DNA of 57,301 nt from Desulfuromonas acetexigens (lineage in GTDB: Bacteria; Desulfobacterota; Desulfuromonadia; Desulfuromonadales; Trichloromonadaceae). The position numbers and the translations under genes were made by a program. The notes below the pieces were generated by a model. It had not been told where the DNA came from. It was given only the letters and a program-made list of their open reading frames with translations, and made no database searches. Below, in pieces: positions 50,196 to 57,301 of this stretch. Numbering within the stretch: position 1 is the first letter of the stretch; each line of letters opens with the position of its first letter. The stretch covers positions 1 to 57,301 of the forward strand of contig NZ_FOJJ01000009.1 in assembly GCF_900111775.1 (NCBI RefSeq). The letters run 5' to 3'.

Positions 50196-50585
50196 TCATT
50201 CTTCCAGGCGCTGGGCCTGTCGGCGGAAGGGTTCGGGAATTTCTTCCAGCGAGGCGGCAAAGTGCAGGCCGCCGTCGGCATCGGCGTAAAGATATTTATA
50301 TTTCGGTTCTTCGGCGGCGCTTACGGGCGCCGCTTTTTTTGGCGCAAGCGCTTTGGGCTGGGGCTGGGCAACCTCTTTTTCCGCCGCCTCGATGACCGCT
50401 TCGACACTCACCGGCCCCTCCTCGGGTAGCTGACGCAGCAACCGGGCGCGAAAGTCGAGGTAAAAGGCGCGCACCGCCGCCACGGCCGGTTGGCTTGCGG
50501 GGACGCGCACGAAATACTGGTCGATGCCGAGCAGCAGCAGGATCAGGAAGACGGCCCAGAAGATCGTTTTAAAGAGGTGTTTCAT
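50196..50585 (-). CDS. Small membrane-anchored protein, unknown function
   Basis: A 129-residue protein with one N-terminal membrane helix (FKTIFWAVFLILLLLGIDQYF), an Ala/Pro-rich linker (QPKALAPKKAAPVSAAEE) and a short C-terminal domain (YKYLYADADGGLHFAASLEE). That domain loosely recalls the DUF4124 pattern of aromatic and D/G residues. Likely exposed in the periplasm. It sits between convergent neighbours and lies 15 nt from the CDF gene, possibly co-transcribed with it. I do not recognise a function. Confidence 0.68.
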   Translation of the reverse strand: MKHLFKTIFWAVFLILLLLGIDQYFVRVPASQPAVAAVRAFYLDFRARLLRQLPEEGPVSVEAVIEAAEKEVAQPQPKALAPKKAAPVSAAEEPKYKYLYADADGGLHFAASLEEIPEPFRRQAQRLEE

Positions 50586-50600
50586 GGAGAGACTCGTTAA

Positions 50601-51563
50601 TTAAGGGTGACGATGGGCATGGCCGTGTTCGTGGTCATGCTCGTGGTCCGCGACCCGGGGCCGATGGCGCAGGGGCTGAAGGGTATCGCCGTTGGCGCAG
50701 CTGTGACACTGCCCCTGCAGGGTAGTGCGGGTGATGTGGAAGTCGTGGTCGAGCATCGCCTCGATGCGACCGATCACTTCCCCCTGGCGCGGCAGGTAGT
50801 CGGGATGCAGGTCGATATGCGCCGACAGGGCGGTGATGTGCGAGCAGATCGACCAGACGTGCAGCTGATGGACATCGTTCACCCCTTCCTGATCCTTGAT
50901 CCGCGTCACCACCTGGTTAAGGTCGATGTGCGCCGGCACCCCTTCCAGCAGAATATGCCCGGCCTCGCGCAGAATGCGCAGCGCTCCCCCACCGATGATC
51001 AGGGCGATGCCGGCGGAAATCAGAGCATCGACCACATACCAGCCGGTCTGCAGCATGATCAGGCCGCCGACGATGACCCCGACCGAGGCGAGAGCGTCGC
51101 CGAGCACATGCAAAAAGGCGCTGCGCACGTTGAGGTCGTGATGGGCGTGGCCGTGCAGGAAGCGGGCGGCGATCAGGTTCATGACCAGGCCGATGACGGC
51201 GATGACGAACATCTCCCGGCTCTTCACCGGCTCGGGGTGCTGAAAACGGCCCCAGGCCTCGTGCAGGATGCCGACGGCGATGATCAGCAGGCTCAGACCG
51301 TTGATCAGCGACGCGAGGATTTCCGCCCGGTGCCAGCCGTAGGTACGGCGGTCGCTGACTGGTCGGGCGGCGAGGCGGATCGCCGCCAGCGACAGGGCGA
51401 GGGCGAAGAGATCCATGAAAACATGGGCGGCGTCGGAGAGCAGCGCCAGGGAGTTGGTCCAGAAGCCGCCGATCACCTCGGCGACCAGGGTCACGGAGGT
51501 CAAGGCGATGGCGAGGAGAAACCCTCGGGAAATGTTGTGGTCGAGGAGGTCGTCGTCGTGCAT
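50601..51563 (-). CDS. Cation diffusion facilitator (Zn2+/Co2+/Cd2+ efflux)
   Basis: A 320-residue CDF transporter that exports divalent metal from the cytoplasm in exchange for protons. Six membrane helices carry the metal-site motifs (NSLALLSDAAHVFMDLFAL and the HVLGDALASVGVI repeat). The C-terminal cytoplasmic domain follows, then a histidine-rich tail (DHEHDHEHGHAHRHP). HGHAHHD also lies in the helix 4-5 loop. The ATG at 51563 has AAAGGA. It diverges from comM across 153 nt. Confidence 0.94.
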   Translation of the reverse strand: MHDDDLLDHNISRGFLLAIALTSVTLVAEVIGGFWTNSLALLSDAAHVFMDLFALALSLAAIRLAARPVSDRRTYGWHRAEILASLINGLSLLIIAVGILHEAWGRFQHPEPVKSREMFVIAVIGLVMNLIAARFLHGHAHHDLNVRSAFLHVLGDALASVGVIVGGLIMLQTGWYVVDALISAGIALIIGGGALRILREAGHILLEGVPAHIDLNQVVTRIKDQEGVNDVHQLHVWSICSHITALSAHIDLHPDYLPRQGEVIGRIEAMLDHDFHITRTTLQGQCHSCANGDTLQPLRHRPRVADHEHDHEHGHAHRHP

Positions 51564-51716
51564 GCGGAATCCTTTCCATGGACGGCGACCATCTTAGGCC
51601 CGGGCGCCGGGGCAAGGCAAGCCGTAAAAGCGTCGTCAAGGAGACGATTAACCCTTGCCGCCCGCGCGGCTTTTCGTTAGGATTGGCCAGCTTTAATAAA
51701 ATATCAAGGAGGGACC

Positions 51717-53246
51717 ATGCTGGCCAAGGTATTGTCGGGGGCGCTGATCGGCATCGACGCCTATCCCGTAGATGTGGAAGTCGATATCGCCCAGGGATTG
51801 CCCCAGTTCGCCACCGTCGGCTTGCCGGAAGGGGCGGTCAAGGAGAGCAAGGACCGGGTCAAATCGGCGATCAAGAACAGCGGTTACGAATTCCCCGGCC
51901 GCAAGATCACCATCAACCTCGCCCCCGCCGACATCAAAAAAGACGGCGCCGCCTTCGACCTGCCCATGGCCGTCGGCCTGCTCACCGCCACCGGCGCCCT
52001 CAAGCCGGGACGGCCCGGGCGCTATGTGCTGATGGGGGAACTCTCCCTCGACGGTCGGGTCAAGCCGGTGCGCGGCGCCCTGCCGGTGGCCCTCGCCGCC
52101 AAGGACTGGGACGTCGCCGGGCTGATCCTCCCCGAGGAGAACGCCCGCGAAGGAGCGATCGTCGACGCCCTGCCGGTTTACGGCGTGCATGATCTCGGCG
52201 AAGTGATCGATTTTCTCGCCGGCGCCGCCGAACTGGAACCCTGCCAGGTCGATGTTGCCGAGCTCTTTCGCGAGGGCGTTTGCGGCGCCGAGGATTTCGC
52301 CGAGGTGCGCGGCCAGGAGCACGTCAAACGCGCCCTCGAAGTCGCCGCCGCTGGCGGCCACAACGTGCTGATGATCGGTCCTCCCGGCAGCGGCAAGACC
52401 ATGCTCGCCCGGCGCATTCCCGGCATCCTCCCTGCGCCCGACTTCGCCGAGGCCCTGGAAACGACGAAGATCCACTCCATCAGCGGATTGCTTCCCCGCC
52501 GCGACGCCCTGGTCGCCGCTCGCCCCTTCCGGGCGCCGCACCACACGATCTCCGACGCCGGTCTCATCGGCGGCGGCGCCTATCCCCGCCCCGGCGAAGT
52601 CAGCCTCGCTCACAACGGCGTCCTTTTTTTGGATGAGCTCCCCGAGTTCAAAAAAAATGTGTTGGAAATGCTGCGCCAACCCCTCGAAGACGGTCAGGTC
52701 TGCATCAGCCGCGCCGCCACCAGCCTTACCTATCCCGCCAATTTCATGCTGGTGGCGGCAATGAATCCCTGCCACTGCGGTTTCCTCGGCGACAGCCTGC
52801 GCGAATGCACCTGCACCCCGCCGATGCTGCAACGCTACCGCTCCCGCCTCTCCGGGCCGCTGCTCGACCGCATCGACCTGCATGTCGAGGTGCCCCGGGT
52901 GCCGCACAAGGATTTGGCTGATCCCGTCGACGGCGAATCCTCCGCCGCCATCCGCGCCCGGGTCGAAGCCGCCCGGCAGCTGCAGCGCGAGCGACTGGAA
53001 ACCTTCGGCCTGCATGCCAACAGCCAGATGCAGGCCCGCCACATCCGCAAGTTCTGTGCGGTGGACGAGGCCGGACACAAACTGCTGGAGATGGTCACCG
53101 ACCGCCTCGGCCTCTCGGCCCGCAGCTACTCGCGCATCCTCAAAGTCGCCCGCACCATCGCCGACCTCGCCGGCAGCGAGCGCATCGAACAAGCCCATCT
53201 GGCCGAAGCCATCCAGTATCGAGGTCTTGATCGCAAGTCCGCCTGA
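51717..53246 (+). CDS. comM: Mg-chelatase-like AAA ATPase, ComM/YifB family
   Basis: A 509-residue hexameric helicase-like ATPase. ComM promotes branch migration in natural transformation. The N-terminal Lon-like (ChlI) domain is followed by a P-loop GPPGSGKTMLARR (about residues 221-233), Walker B VLFLDELPEF and the zinc-like NPCHCGFLG...ECTC. The C-terminal domain contains LSARSYSRILKVARTIADLA. It reaches GLDRKSA-stop. The ATG at 51717 follows AGGAGG. A decayed second copy of its last 43 codons lies at 55341-55468. Confidence 0.95.
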   Translation: MLAKVLSGALIGIDAYPVDVEVDIAQGLPQFATVGLPEGAVKESKDRVKSAIKNSGYEFPGRKITINLAPADIKKDGAAFDLPMAVGLLTATGALKPGRPGRYVLMGELSLDGRVKPVRGALPVALAAKDWDVAGLILPEENAREGAIVDALPVYGVHDLGEVIDFLAGAAELEPCQVDVAELFREGVCGAEDFAEVRGQEHVKRALEVAAAGGHNVLMIGPPGSGKTMLARRIPGILPAPDFAEALETTKIHSISGLLPRRDALVAARPFRAPHHTISDAGLIGGGAYPRPGEVSLAHNGVLFLDELPEFKKNVLEMLRQPLEDGQVCISRAATSLTYPANFMLVAAMNPCHCGFLGDSLRECTCTPPMLQRYRSRLSGPLLDRIDLHVEVPRVPHKDLADPVDGESSAAIRARVEAARQLQRERLETFGLHANSQMQARHIRKFCAVDEAGHKLLEMVTDRLGLSARSYSRILKVARTIADLAGSERIEQAHLAEAIQYRGLDRKSA

Positions 53247-53533
53247 ATCTCCTTGGTCAACCATCGTTCCCCGCCCCCCCGACCCGCCGGCTTCTGCGCC
53301 TGCGCCCGCGCTTCAGTTACCACAGCGAACTGAATTTACGAAGCCTTCGCGGAAGTTTGTCGGAGTCTGGCCTACGGATAGAGCATGGACCCGAAAGAAC
53401 AACGCCGAAATTCGCCCCCCATACAGGAGTAATCCGAGTTGGGGATGCGGGACTCAAGGATTCAGGCTCAAGTAGGCAAGTTCAAATAAAATAGCAAATA
53501 ATGTCTCATATGTAATCCTTATCTAACAAATAT
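53247..53533. other. comM-hipB spacer, no gene seen
   Basis: A 287-nt stretch of a 399-nt gap. The first ~35 nt after the comM stop is repeated at 55469-55500. The rest shows no gene, repeat or terminator that I can support. Confidence 0.5.
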
Positions 53534-53585
53534 GACTCATATTTGAGTCGTTTTACTTGACAGGATGACCTTGATCCAGCATAGT
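53534..53585 (+). promoter_or_regulatory. hipBA promoter and inverted-repeat operator
   Basis: An inverted repeat, GACTCA-TATT-TGAGTC (53534-53549), lies 7 nt before TTGACA (53557-53562). A 17-bp spacer and CATAGT (53580-53585) follow. The next gene, hipB, starts 60 nt downstream. The repeat is a plausible HipB operator for autoregulation. Confidence 0.65.
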
Positions 53586-53645
53586 TCTTACAGAACAAAG
53601 GCATGACTGAACGACCGTCACCAAAAACCCGGATTGAGATAAGCG

Positions 53646-53978
53646 ATGAAGCAGGCACGGCCTTTTTCGAAATACACCATTGAAGCGGTCAAGCTGCTCG
53701 GCAAACAGATCCAGCTTGGACGCAAGCAACGCCGCTGGTCGGAAGCTGAGCTGGCTGAGCGTGCCGGGATAGCCAGGGCTACCTTGCAGCGGATTGAAAA
53801 AGGCGACATGGCCTGCAAGATCGGTCTGGTCTTTGAAGTCGCGACGCTGGTCGGGATCAAACTGTTTGATGCGGATAGCGAAGCACTAAGAGGGCGAATC
53901 CGTGAGGCCGACGAGCGGATCGCCCTGCTTCCCAAGCATATTCACCCCAGCAGAAAACCGGTCGATGATGAGTTCTAA
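53646..53978 (+). CDS. hipB: HipB-type antitoxin (XRE helix-turn-helix)
   Basis: A 110-residue DNA-binding antitoxin. A Xre helix-turn-helix runs about residues 16-70 (LGKQIQLGRKQRRWSEAELA, then ERAGIARATLQRIEKGD). The C-terminal tail is charged (READERIALLPKHIHPSRKP). In the family it binds the operator and neutralises HipA. Its stop overlaps the hipA start region by 14 nt, so expression is coupled. No other antitoxin candidate lies nearby. Confidence 0.88.
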   Translation: MKQARPFSKYTIEAVKLLGKQIQLGRKQRRWSEAELAERAGIARATLQRIEKGDMACKIGLVFEVATLVGIKLFDADSEALRGRIREADERIALLPKHIHPSRKPVDDEF

Positions 53979-55284
53979 GCCGGAAAAATACACCGAAGCC
54001 TACGTCTGGATCTGGTTGTCGGGCGAGGTCGAGCCGGTCGTCGCCGGAAAACTGACGGCGGAAGGGGACACGCTGGTTTTCAACTACGGCAAACGCTATC
54101 TCGAACGAGACCACGCCATCGCCATCTATGACCGTGAACTCCCTTTACGACCAGGGGCGCTCCCCCTGCCGAAGGGGCTGACCATCCCCGGCTGCATCCG
54201 TGATGGAGCTCCGGACGCCTGGGGTCGGCGGGTGCTGCTGAACCGGTTGCTCGGTCGCAAAGGGAAAAACACGGATGTCTCTCAATTTGACGAATTGACC
54301 TACCTGCTCGAATCCGGCTCCGATCGAATCGGCGCACTCGATTTTCAACTCTCACCGGTCGAATATGTACCTCGATCCCCGGTCAATGCCTCTCTTGAAG
54401 AGTTACTGCGCTCCGCTGAGAGGGTTGAAAAAGGCGTCCCTCTAAACGCAGACCTTGACGAAGCCCTGCATCATGGCAGCTCGATTGGCGGGGCACGCCC
54501 CAAGGCTCTCCTCGAACATCAGGCCAAGAAATATATCGCCAAGTTTTCTTCGACCACAGACCTCTACAGTGTCGTCAAGGCGGAATTTATTGCCATGCGT
54601 CTGGCTAAACTGAGTGGACTCCATGCCGCTGAGGTGGAGATGACCTCGGCCTTGGGCAAGGATGTCTTGCTGATTGAGCGCTTTGACCGCGTCTGGTCGA
54701 AAAAGGGCTGGCAACGATGCCCCATGCTTTCGGCCCTCACCCTGCTTGGTCTGGACGAAATGATGGCCCGCTACGCCAGCTACCAGGATCTGGCTGAAAT
54801 CGTCCGGCATAAATTCACCGATGTACAGGTAACGCTGAAGGAGCTCTTCGCCCGCATCGTCTTCAATATCCTCGTCGGCAACACCGACGACCATGCCCGG
54901 AATCATGCGGCTTTCTGGAATGGCGAGACCCTTTCCCTGACTCCGGCCTATGATATCTGCCCGCAAGGACGCAGCGGCAACGAGGCGACTCAAGCCATGT
55001 TGATCGGCGGCGACAATCGCATGAGCCGCGTCTCTTCATGCCTTGACGCCGCGCATCACTATCTTTTGTCACCAGCTGATGCCCGCGAGATTGTCAGCCA
55101 CCAACTCACGATGATTGGTAATTGCTGGAATGATGTCTGCCAGAAGGCCGATCTCAACGAAACCGATCGCAGATTGTTCTGGGGTCGACAGTTTCTCAAC
55201 CCCTTTGCTTTCGATGATCTGTCAGGAGAGAACGCCTCCCTCAAGACGCTTGCTGACGAAATCCGCAAAAAAAACGCTTTATGA
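53965..55284 (+). CDS. hipA: HipA-type serine/threonine kinase toxin
   Basis: A 439-residue full-length HipA. In E. coli it phosphorylates glutamyl-tRNA synthetase and causes dormancy. The Ser-containing loop GSSIGGARPKALL lies at about residues 171-183, where E. coli HipA autophosphorylates. The catalytic motif NTDDHARNHAAF lies at about 304-315, and YDICPQG-like DFD-region residues follow. No truncation is seen, so the toxin should be active. The start is ATG 53965 or the next ATG, both inside the hipB 3' end. An upstream frame is spurious. It is not the split HipBST type. Confidence 0.9.
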   Translation: MMSSKPEKYTEAYVWIWLSGEVEPVVAGKLTAEGDTLVFNYGKRYLERDHAIAIYDRELPLRPGALPLPKGLTIPGCIRDGAPDAWGRRVLLNRLLGRKGKNTDVSQFDELTYLLESGSDRIGALDFQLSPVEYVPRSPVNASLEELLRSAERVEKGVPLNADLDEALHHGSSIGGARPKALLEHQAKKYIAKFSSTTDLYSVVKAEFIAMRLAKLSGLHAAEVEMTSALGKDVLLIERFDRVWSKKGWQRCPMLSALTLLGLDEMMARYASYQDLAEIVRHKFTDVQVTLKELFARIVFNILVGNTDDHARNHAAFWNGETLSLTPAYDICPQGRSGNEATQAMLIGGDNRMSRVSSCLDAAHHYLLSPADAREIVSHQLTMIGNCWNDVCQKADLNETDRRLFWGRQFLNPFAFDDLSGENASLKTLADEIRKKNAL

Positions 55285-55340
55285 TGCAGGGTGCTTGACT
55301 GGATCAGGGCCAGTCGAAACTGGTATCACCCTTTATCATA

Positions 55341-55468
55341 GGCCGCAGCTACTCCCACATCCTCACGGGCGCCTGGACCTTCTCCAATCTGGTTGGAAGT
55401 TCTTCGGTCCGCCAGAACCCTCCGGCCGAAGCCTGGGGTCACGGGGACCCGATCGCCAGTCCGCGTGA
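55341..55468 (+). pseudogene. Decayed copy of the comM 3' end
   Basis: The translation GRSYSHILTGAWTFSNLVGS aligns with comM ARSYSRILKVARTIADLAGS, and later AEAW with AEAI. After a one-base deletion the frame shifts and ends GPDRQSA-stop, against GLDRKSA-stop in comM (TGA at 55466-55468). About half the codons have changed. The match continues past the stop into non-coding sequence (ATCTCC...GTCA...CCCCCCC) to about 55498. Thus hipBA is flanked by two comM ends, one intact (53118-53246) and one ruined. Confidence 0.83.
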
Positions 55469-55521
55469 ATCTCCTGTGTCAGCTTCTGTCCCCCCCCGCA
55501 GTAGAAAAAATCGTATTTTTC

Positions 55522-55538
55522 GCGACAAAAACTGTCGC
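55522..55538. promoter_or_regulatory. Inverted repeat upstream of the acidic-tail gene
   Basis: GCGACA (55522-55527), a 5-nt centre and TGTCGC (55533-55538) lie about 46 nt before the start codon. It could be an operator. No confident -35/-10 pair was found around it. Confidence 0.42.
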
Positions 55539-55583
55539 TCGCTCATGCCATGATGGAGTCAACCCCAACCAAGGAGGAGACCC

Positions 55584-55943
55584 ATGGCACGCTCGGTTTC
55601 GGAAACGGCACGGATTCTTGCGGATCTATACGATGAGAGCTTCGGCGGCGACGAGAGTGAACGGTATCGCATCGGCTGGTCGGAGTTGCGCGGTATCGCC
55701 GGGGTGAGGCGGCTCGATGAGGATTTTCTGCGGGGGATCAATGACGCCTTGCTGGAAAACGGCTACCTGCTCGTTACCTGCGATAATTTTCTGGTGGTGA
55801 GCTGTGAACAAAATTTCACCGGGACGCGGCGGCTGCCTCAGCGGCTGGTGGAGAAGTACATCTACGAAGAGGATGATAATTCGGAAGATGCTGACGACTT
55901 TGAGTTAGAGGATGAAGACGACGAAGAGGATGAGCTGATCTGA
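55584..55943 (+). CDS. Unknown small protein with winged-helix-like core and acidic tail
   Basis: A 119-residue protein I do not recognise. Residues about 25-90 look like a small winged helix (YRIGWSELRGIAGVRRLDED, then FLRGINDALLENGYLLVTCD). The last 27 residues are almost all Asp/Glu (EEDDNSEDADDFELEDEDDE). A folded DNA- or protein-binding core with a polyanionic tail recalls RNA polymerase delta of Firmicutes or DNA mimics, but that is only resemblance. The ATG at 55584 follows AAGGAGGAG, an unusually strong site. Genome-like GC content suggests a resident gene. Confidence 0.7.
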   Translation: MARSVSETARILADLYDESFGGDESERYRIGWSELRGIAGVRRLDEDFLRGINDALLENGYLLVTCDNFLVVSCEQNFTGTRRLPQRLVEKYIYEEDDNSEDADDFELEDEDDEEDELI

Positions 55944-55970
55944 ATATTATCGATGATGGCGACTCATGAA

Positions 55971-56018
55971 AAGATCCACCTCCGGTCAGTCCAAAACGGA
56001 AGCCCGGTGGTGGATCTT
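55971..56018. repeat. Long hairpin just upstream of the next gene's ribosome site
   Basis: A 15-bp stem with one mismatch: 55971-55985 (AAGATCCACCTCCGG) pairs with 56004-56018 (CCGGTGGTGGATCTT) around an 18-nt loop. There is no T-tract. It ends 5 nt before AAAGGAGG, so in mRNA it could protect or control the following start. Confidence 0.72.
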
Positions 56019-56035
56019 AGCGAAAGGAGGCCTAG

Positions 56036-56635
56036 TTGGTTTCAACAGAGCAAGTCACTGTGCAGACTCGTCCCCGCATACTGACGGTGGGGATCGGCTC
56101 ATTCGGCAGAATGGTCGGCCGGCAGATCAAGCGCAACGTGAAGAATGCTCCCTGCATTTTTCCTGATCTATACGGCGACCTCCAATTGGATTCGCCGGAG
56201 ATAAAAAACCGGATCGACCGAGCGGACGTTATTTTTCTGGTACTGGACGTTCGGGATTCAATATCCTTCACTTCCGCCAAGCGCCTAATTGAAGAGGTGA
56301 TCCCAGAAAACGCTCTGAAGGCGATCCTGACTTGGGATTTAGCCGAAGACCGGGCGGGAGAACCTCATGTACGCTTACTGCGCAATGATTATGCTCTGCC
56401 TTGCGCCTGCCTCGTTGTTTCTCCTCTCAGTCTTGGCACTTCGCCAGACGATCTTCTGGAAAAGTTCGGCATCGAGATGATTGCCACTTGGCTTATCTGT
56501 CGTTTTGTGGATAAGTTTCTCCAACGGCGGAGTAACAGTTGTGACCTATATAACTACTTCGCAAACCTCAATACTTCTTTGACCAAAGGCTTTATCATCC
56601 GTCTTGACGACTGGATTACTGAAACAACAAGGTGA
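56036..56635 (+). CDS. Unknown protein with Rossmann-like nucleotide-binding N-terminus
   Basis: A 199-residue protein. It opens with a glycine-rich strand-loop (RILTVGIGSFGRMVGRQIKR, GxGxxG at about residues 19-24), typical of Rossmann-type dinucleotide binding and also like the first loop of FtsZ/tubulin. A second strand pair follows (ADVIFLVLDVRDSISFTSAK, then ALKAILTWDLAEDRAG). The tubulin GGGTGTG signature is absent. No catalytic set was found. The start is TTG at 56036 with a perfect AAAGGAGG at 5 nt, so the protein may be well expressed. It follows the acidic-tail gene by 92 nt and may share its transcript. Function unknown. Confidence 0.65.
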   Translation: MVSTEQVTVQTRPRILTVGIGSFGRMVGRQIKRNVKNAPCIFPDLYGDLQLDSPEIKNRIDRADVIFLVLDVRDSISFTSAKRLIEEVIPENALKAILTWDLAEDRAGEPHVRLLRNDYALPCACLVVSPLSLGTSPDDLLEKFGIEMIATWLICRFVDKFLQRRSNSCDLYNYFANLNTSLTKGFIIRLDDWITETTR

Positions 56636-56716
56636 CAGAAGTTCTTCTATTGAAAGCGTAGTGCTTGGCGCGACAGAGCAATTTTCCTGTTCGTTCTACA
56701 GCAGACTAAAGAACTT

Positions 56717-57166
56717 TTATATTTTCTTTTTAGAGCCAACTATTCCTTGTATCGTAACAAATCTGCAACGATCTTTCTTCCAATTAACTTCCATATCGCC
56801 TGGGAGTGTCCATGTAGAAGAAATCAATTGGTAATTTTTCCTCTTATCCAATAGGTTATATATGTTATCTAAGACATCGTTGCAATTGTATGTATCGTCA
56901 CCATTATTGTGATAGCCGTGAATTATTATAATACCAAGATATACATCATAAAACCCGTCCCAATTTGGGGAAATTTTTTTTATTACACTTATCTGATCAA
57001 CAAGATTTCGTATGCCATTCTCAATGGATTTATTTAATTCATATTTTGATCTTTTATTCAGACAGTACCATCCCTTCTTTACTTCTATAAAATAATTAAT
57101 TTTTTTACTCAACTTTCGCAGCAGTATGACAGGGCCTAAAGCCCTGAAATCAAAATGATCTTTCAA
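56717..57166 (-). CDS. AT-rich orphan frame, unknown protein
   Basis: A frame of up to 149 residues, rich in Lys, Asn and Ile, and unlike its neighbours in base content (strongly AT-rich from about 56.64 to 57.12 kb). It reads plausibly as protein (RKNYQLISSTWTLPGDMEVN near the end) but matches no family I know. It opens at TTG 57166, overlapping the stop of the upstream GC-rich frame. The first ~15 codons are GC-richer, so the true start may be later. It may be a transferred or truncated remnant. Confidence 0.4.
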   Translation of the reverse strand: MKDHFDFRALGPVILLRKLSKKINYFIEVKKGWYCLNKRSKYELNKSIENGIRNLVDQISVIKKISPNWDGFYDVYLGIIIIHGYHNNGDDTYNCNDVLDNIYNLLDKRKNYQLISSTWTLPGDMEVNWKKDRCRFVTIQGIVGSKKKI

Positions 57167-57300
57167 AAGACATGGGCCGGAAGTAGCGTTGCTCGTCGTA
57201 ACAAGGCCGGTATCTGGGCCATGAAGTCCTCCAGCATCCCCCTTAGCGAGGCGGTCGGGAGTTCGGCGAAAGTCTTCAACACCTGCTCCAGATGGCTCAA
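57163..57300 (-). CDS. 3' end of a gene cut by the window edge (unknown)
   Basis: The last 45 codons of a minus-strand gene, reading LSHLEQVLKTFAELPTASLR ... ending PAHVF and TGA at 57165-57163. Composition and codon use match this genome. It enters from beyond 57,301. The amphipathic helices (GMLEDFMAQIPALLRR) could be a transposase or regulator end, but the piece is too short to name. A short hairpin (CAGGGC/GCCCTG, about 57130-57146) follows it without a T-run. Confidence 0.45.
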   Translation of the reverse strand: MSHLEQVLKTFAELPTASLRGMLEDFMAQIPALLRRATLLPAHVF

Positions 57301-57301
57301 G

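Noticed and set aside
51693-53264. 523-codon frame opposite comM
   Set aside because: Antisense shadow of comM without start site or domains.
56604-56834. 76-codon plus-strand frame after the Rossmann-like gene
   Set aside because: No ribosome site; it overlaps the end of the gene before it and the AT-rich frame on the other strand.

Overview
The window is a chromosomal replication-origin region from a Gram-negative bacterium, most likely a member of the Desulfuromonadales/Geobacter lineage of the former Deltaproteobacteria. That placement is inferred from three things: the split ATP synthase operon with paired b/b' subunits and no a or c genes, a bactofilin gene attached to parAB, and a FadR-type/HD-GYP/Mrp gene complement typical of the group. 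Most of the window is conserved housekeeping sequence. The accessory part is the right-hand end, from about 53.3 kb.

Layout. 0-18 kb is read leftwards (minus strand): a tRNA-like relic, truC, an HD-GYP phosphodiesterase, a GntR/FCD regulator with a self-overlapping operator/promoter, the F1 part of ATP synthase (atpX-F-H-A-G-D-C), a bactofilin, parB, parA, rsmG, mnmG, an exact parS site, mnmE, yidC, yidD, rnpA and rpmH. Polarity switches at about 18.0-18.3 kb, where dnaA-dnaN-recF-gyrB-gyrA start rightwards. DnaA-box-like sites lie both upstream of dnaA and in the AT-rich dnaA-dnaN spacer, so oriC is here.

27-31 kb continues rightwards with a membrane-anchored TPR protein, gpsA, a periplasmic cyclophilin, an EEP-fold protein that has lost catalytic residues, and nth. 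A second, one-mismatch parS copy and a bidirectional terminator follow. 31-41.5 kb holds an unknown four-helix membrane protein, an FKBP, a lipoprotein overlapping an LpoA-like substrate-binding protein, the CIRCE-controlled hrcA-grpE-dnaK-dnaJ heat-shock operon, and hemW.

41.5-49.1 kb is a ten-gene Mrp/Mbh-type cation/proton antiporter operon (E-F-G-A'-A''-B-C-D-D-small protein-D-like), closed by a strong terminator. 49.4-53.2 kb carries a nitrilase-family hydrolase, a small anchored protein, a CDF metal exporter and comM.

53.3-57.3 kb is the accessory tail. A complete hipBA toxin-antitoxin operon with its own promoter and operator sits directly after comM. It is followed by a decayed, frameshifted copy of the comM 3' end including its downstream non-coding sequence, so hipBA is bracketed by two comM ends. 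Beyond it are two unrecognised genes with very strong ribosome binding sites (a small protein with an acidic tail and a GxGxxG Rossmann-like protein), an AT-rich orphan frame on the minus strand, and the 3' end of a GC-rich gene cut by the window edge. This tail is the best place to look for something undescribed.

All assignments come from reading the sequence and recognising family motifs. No database search was run.
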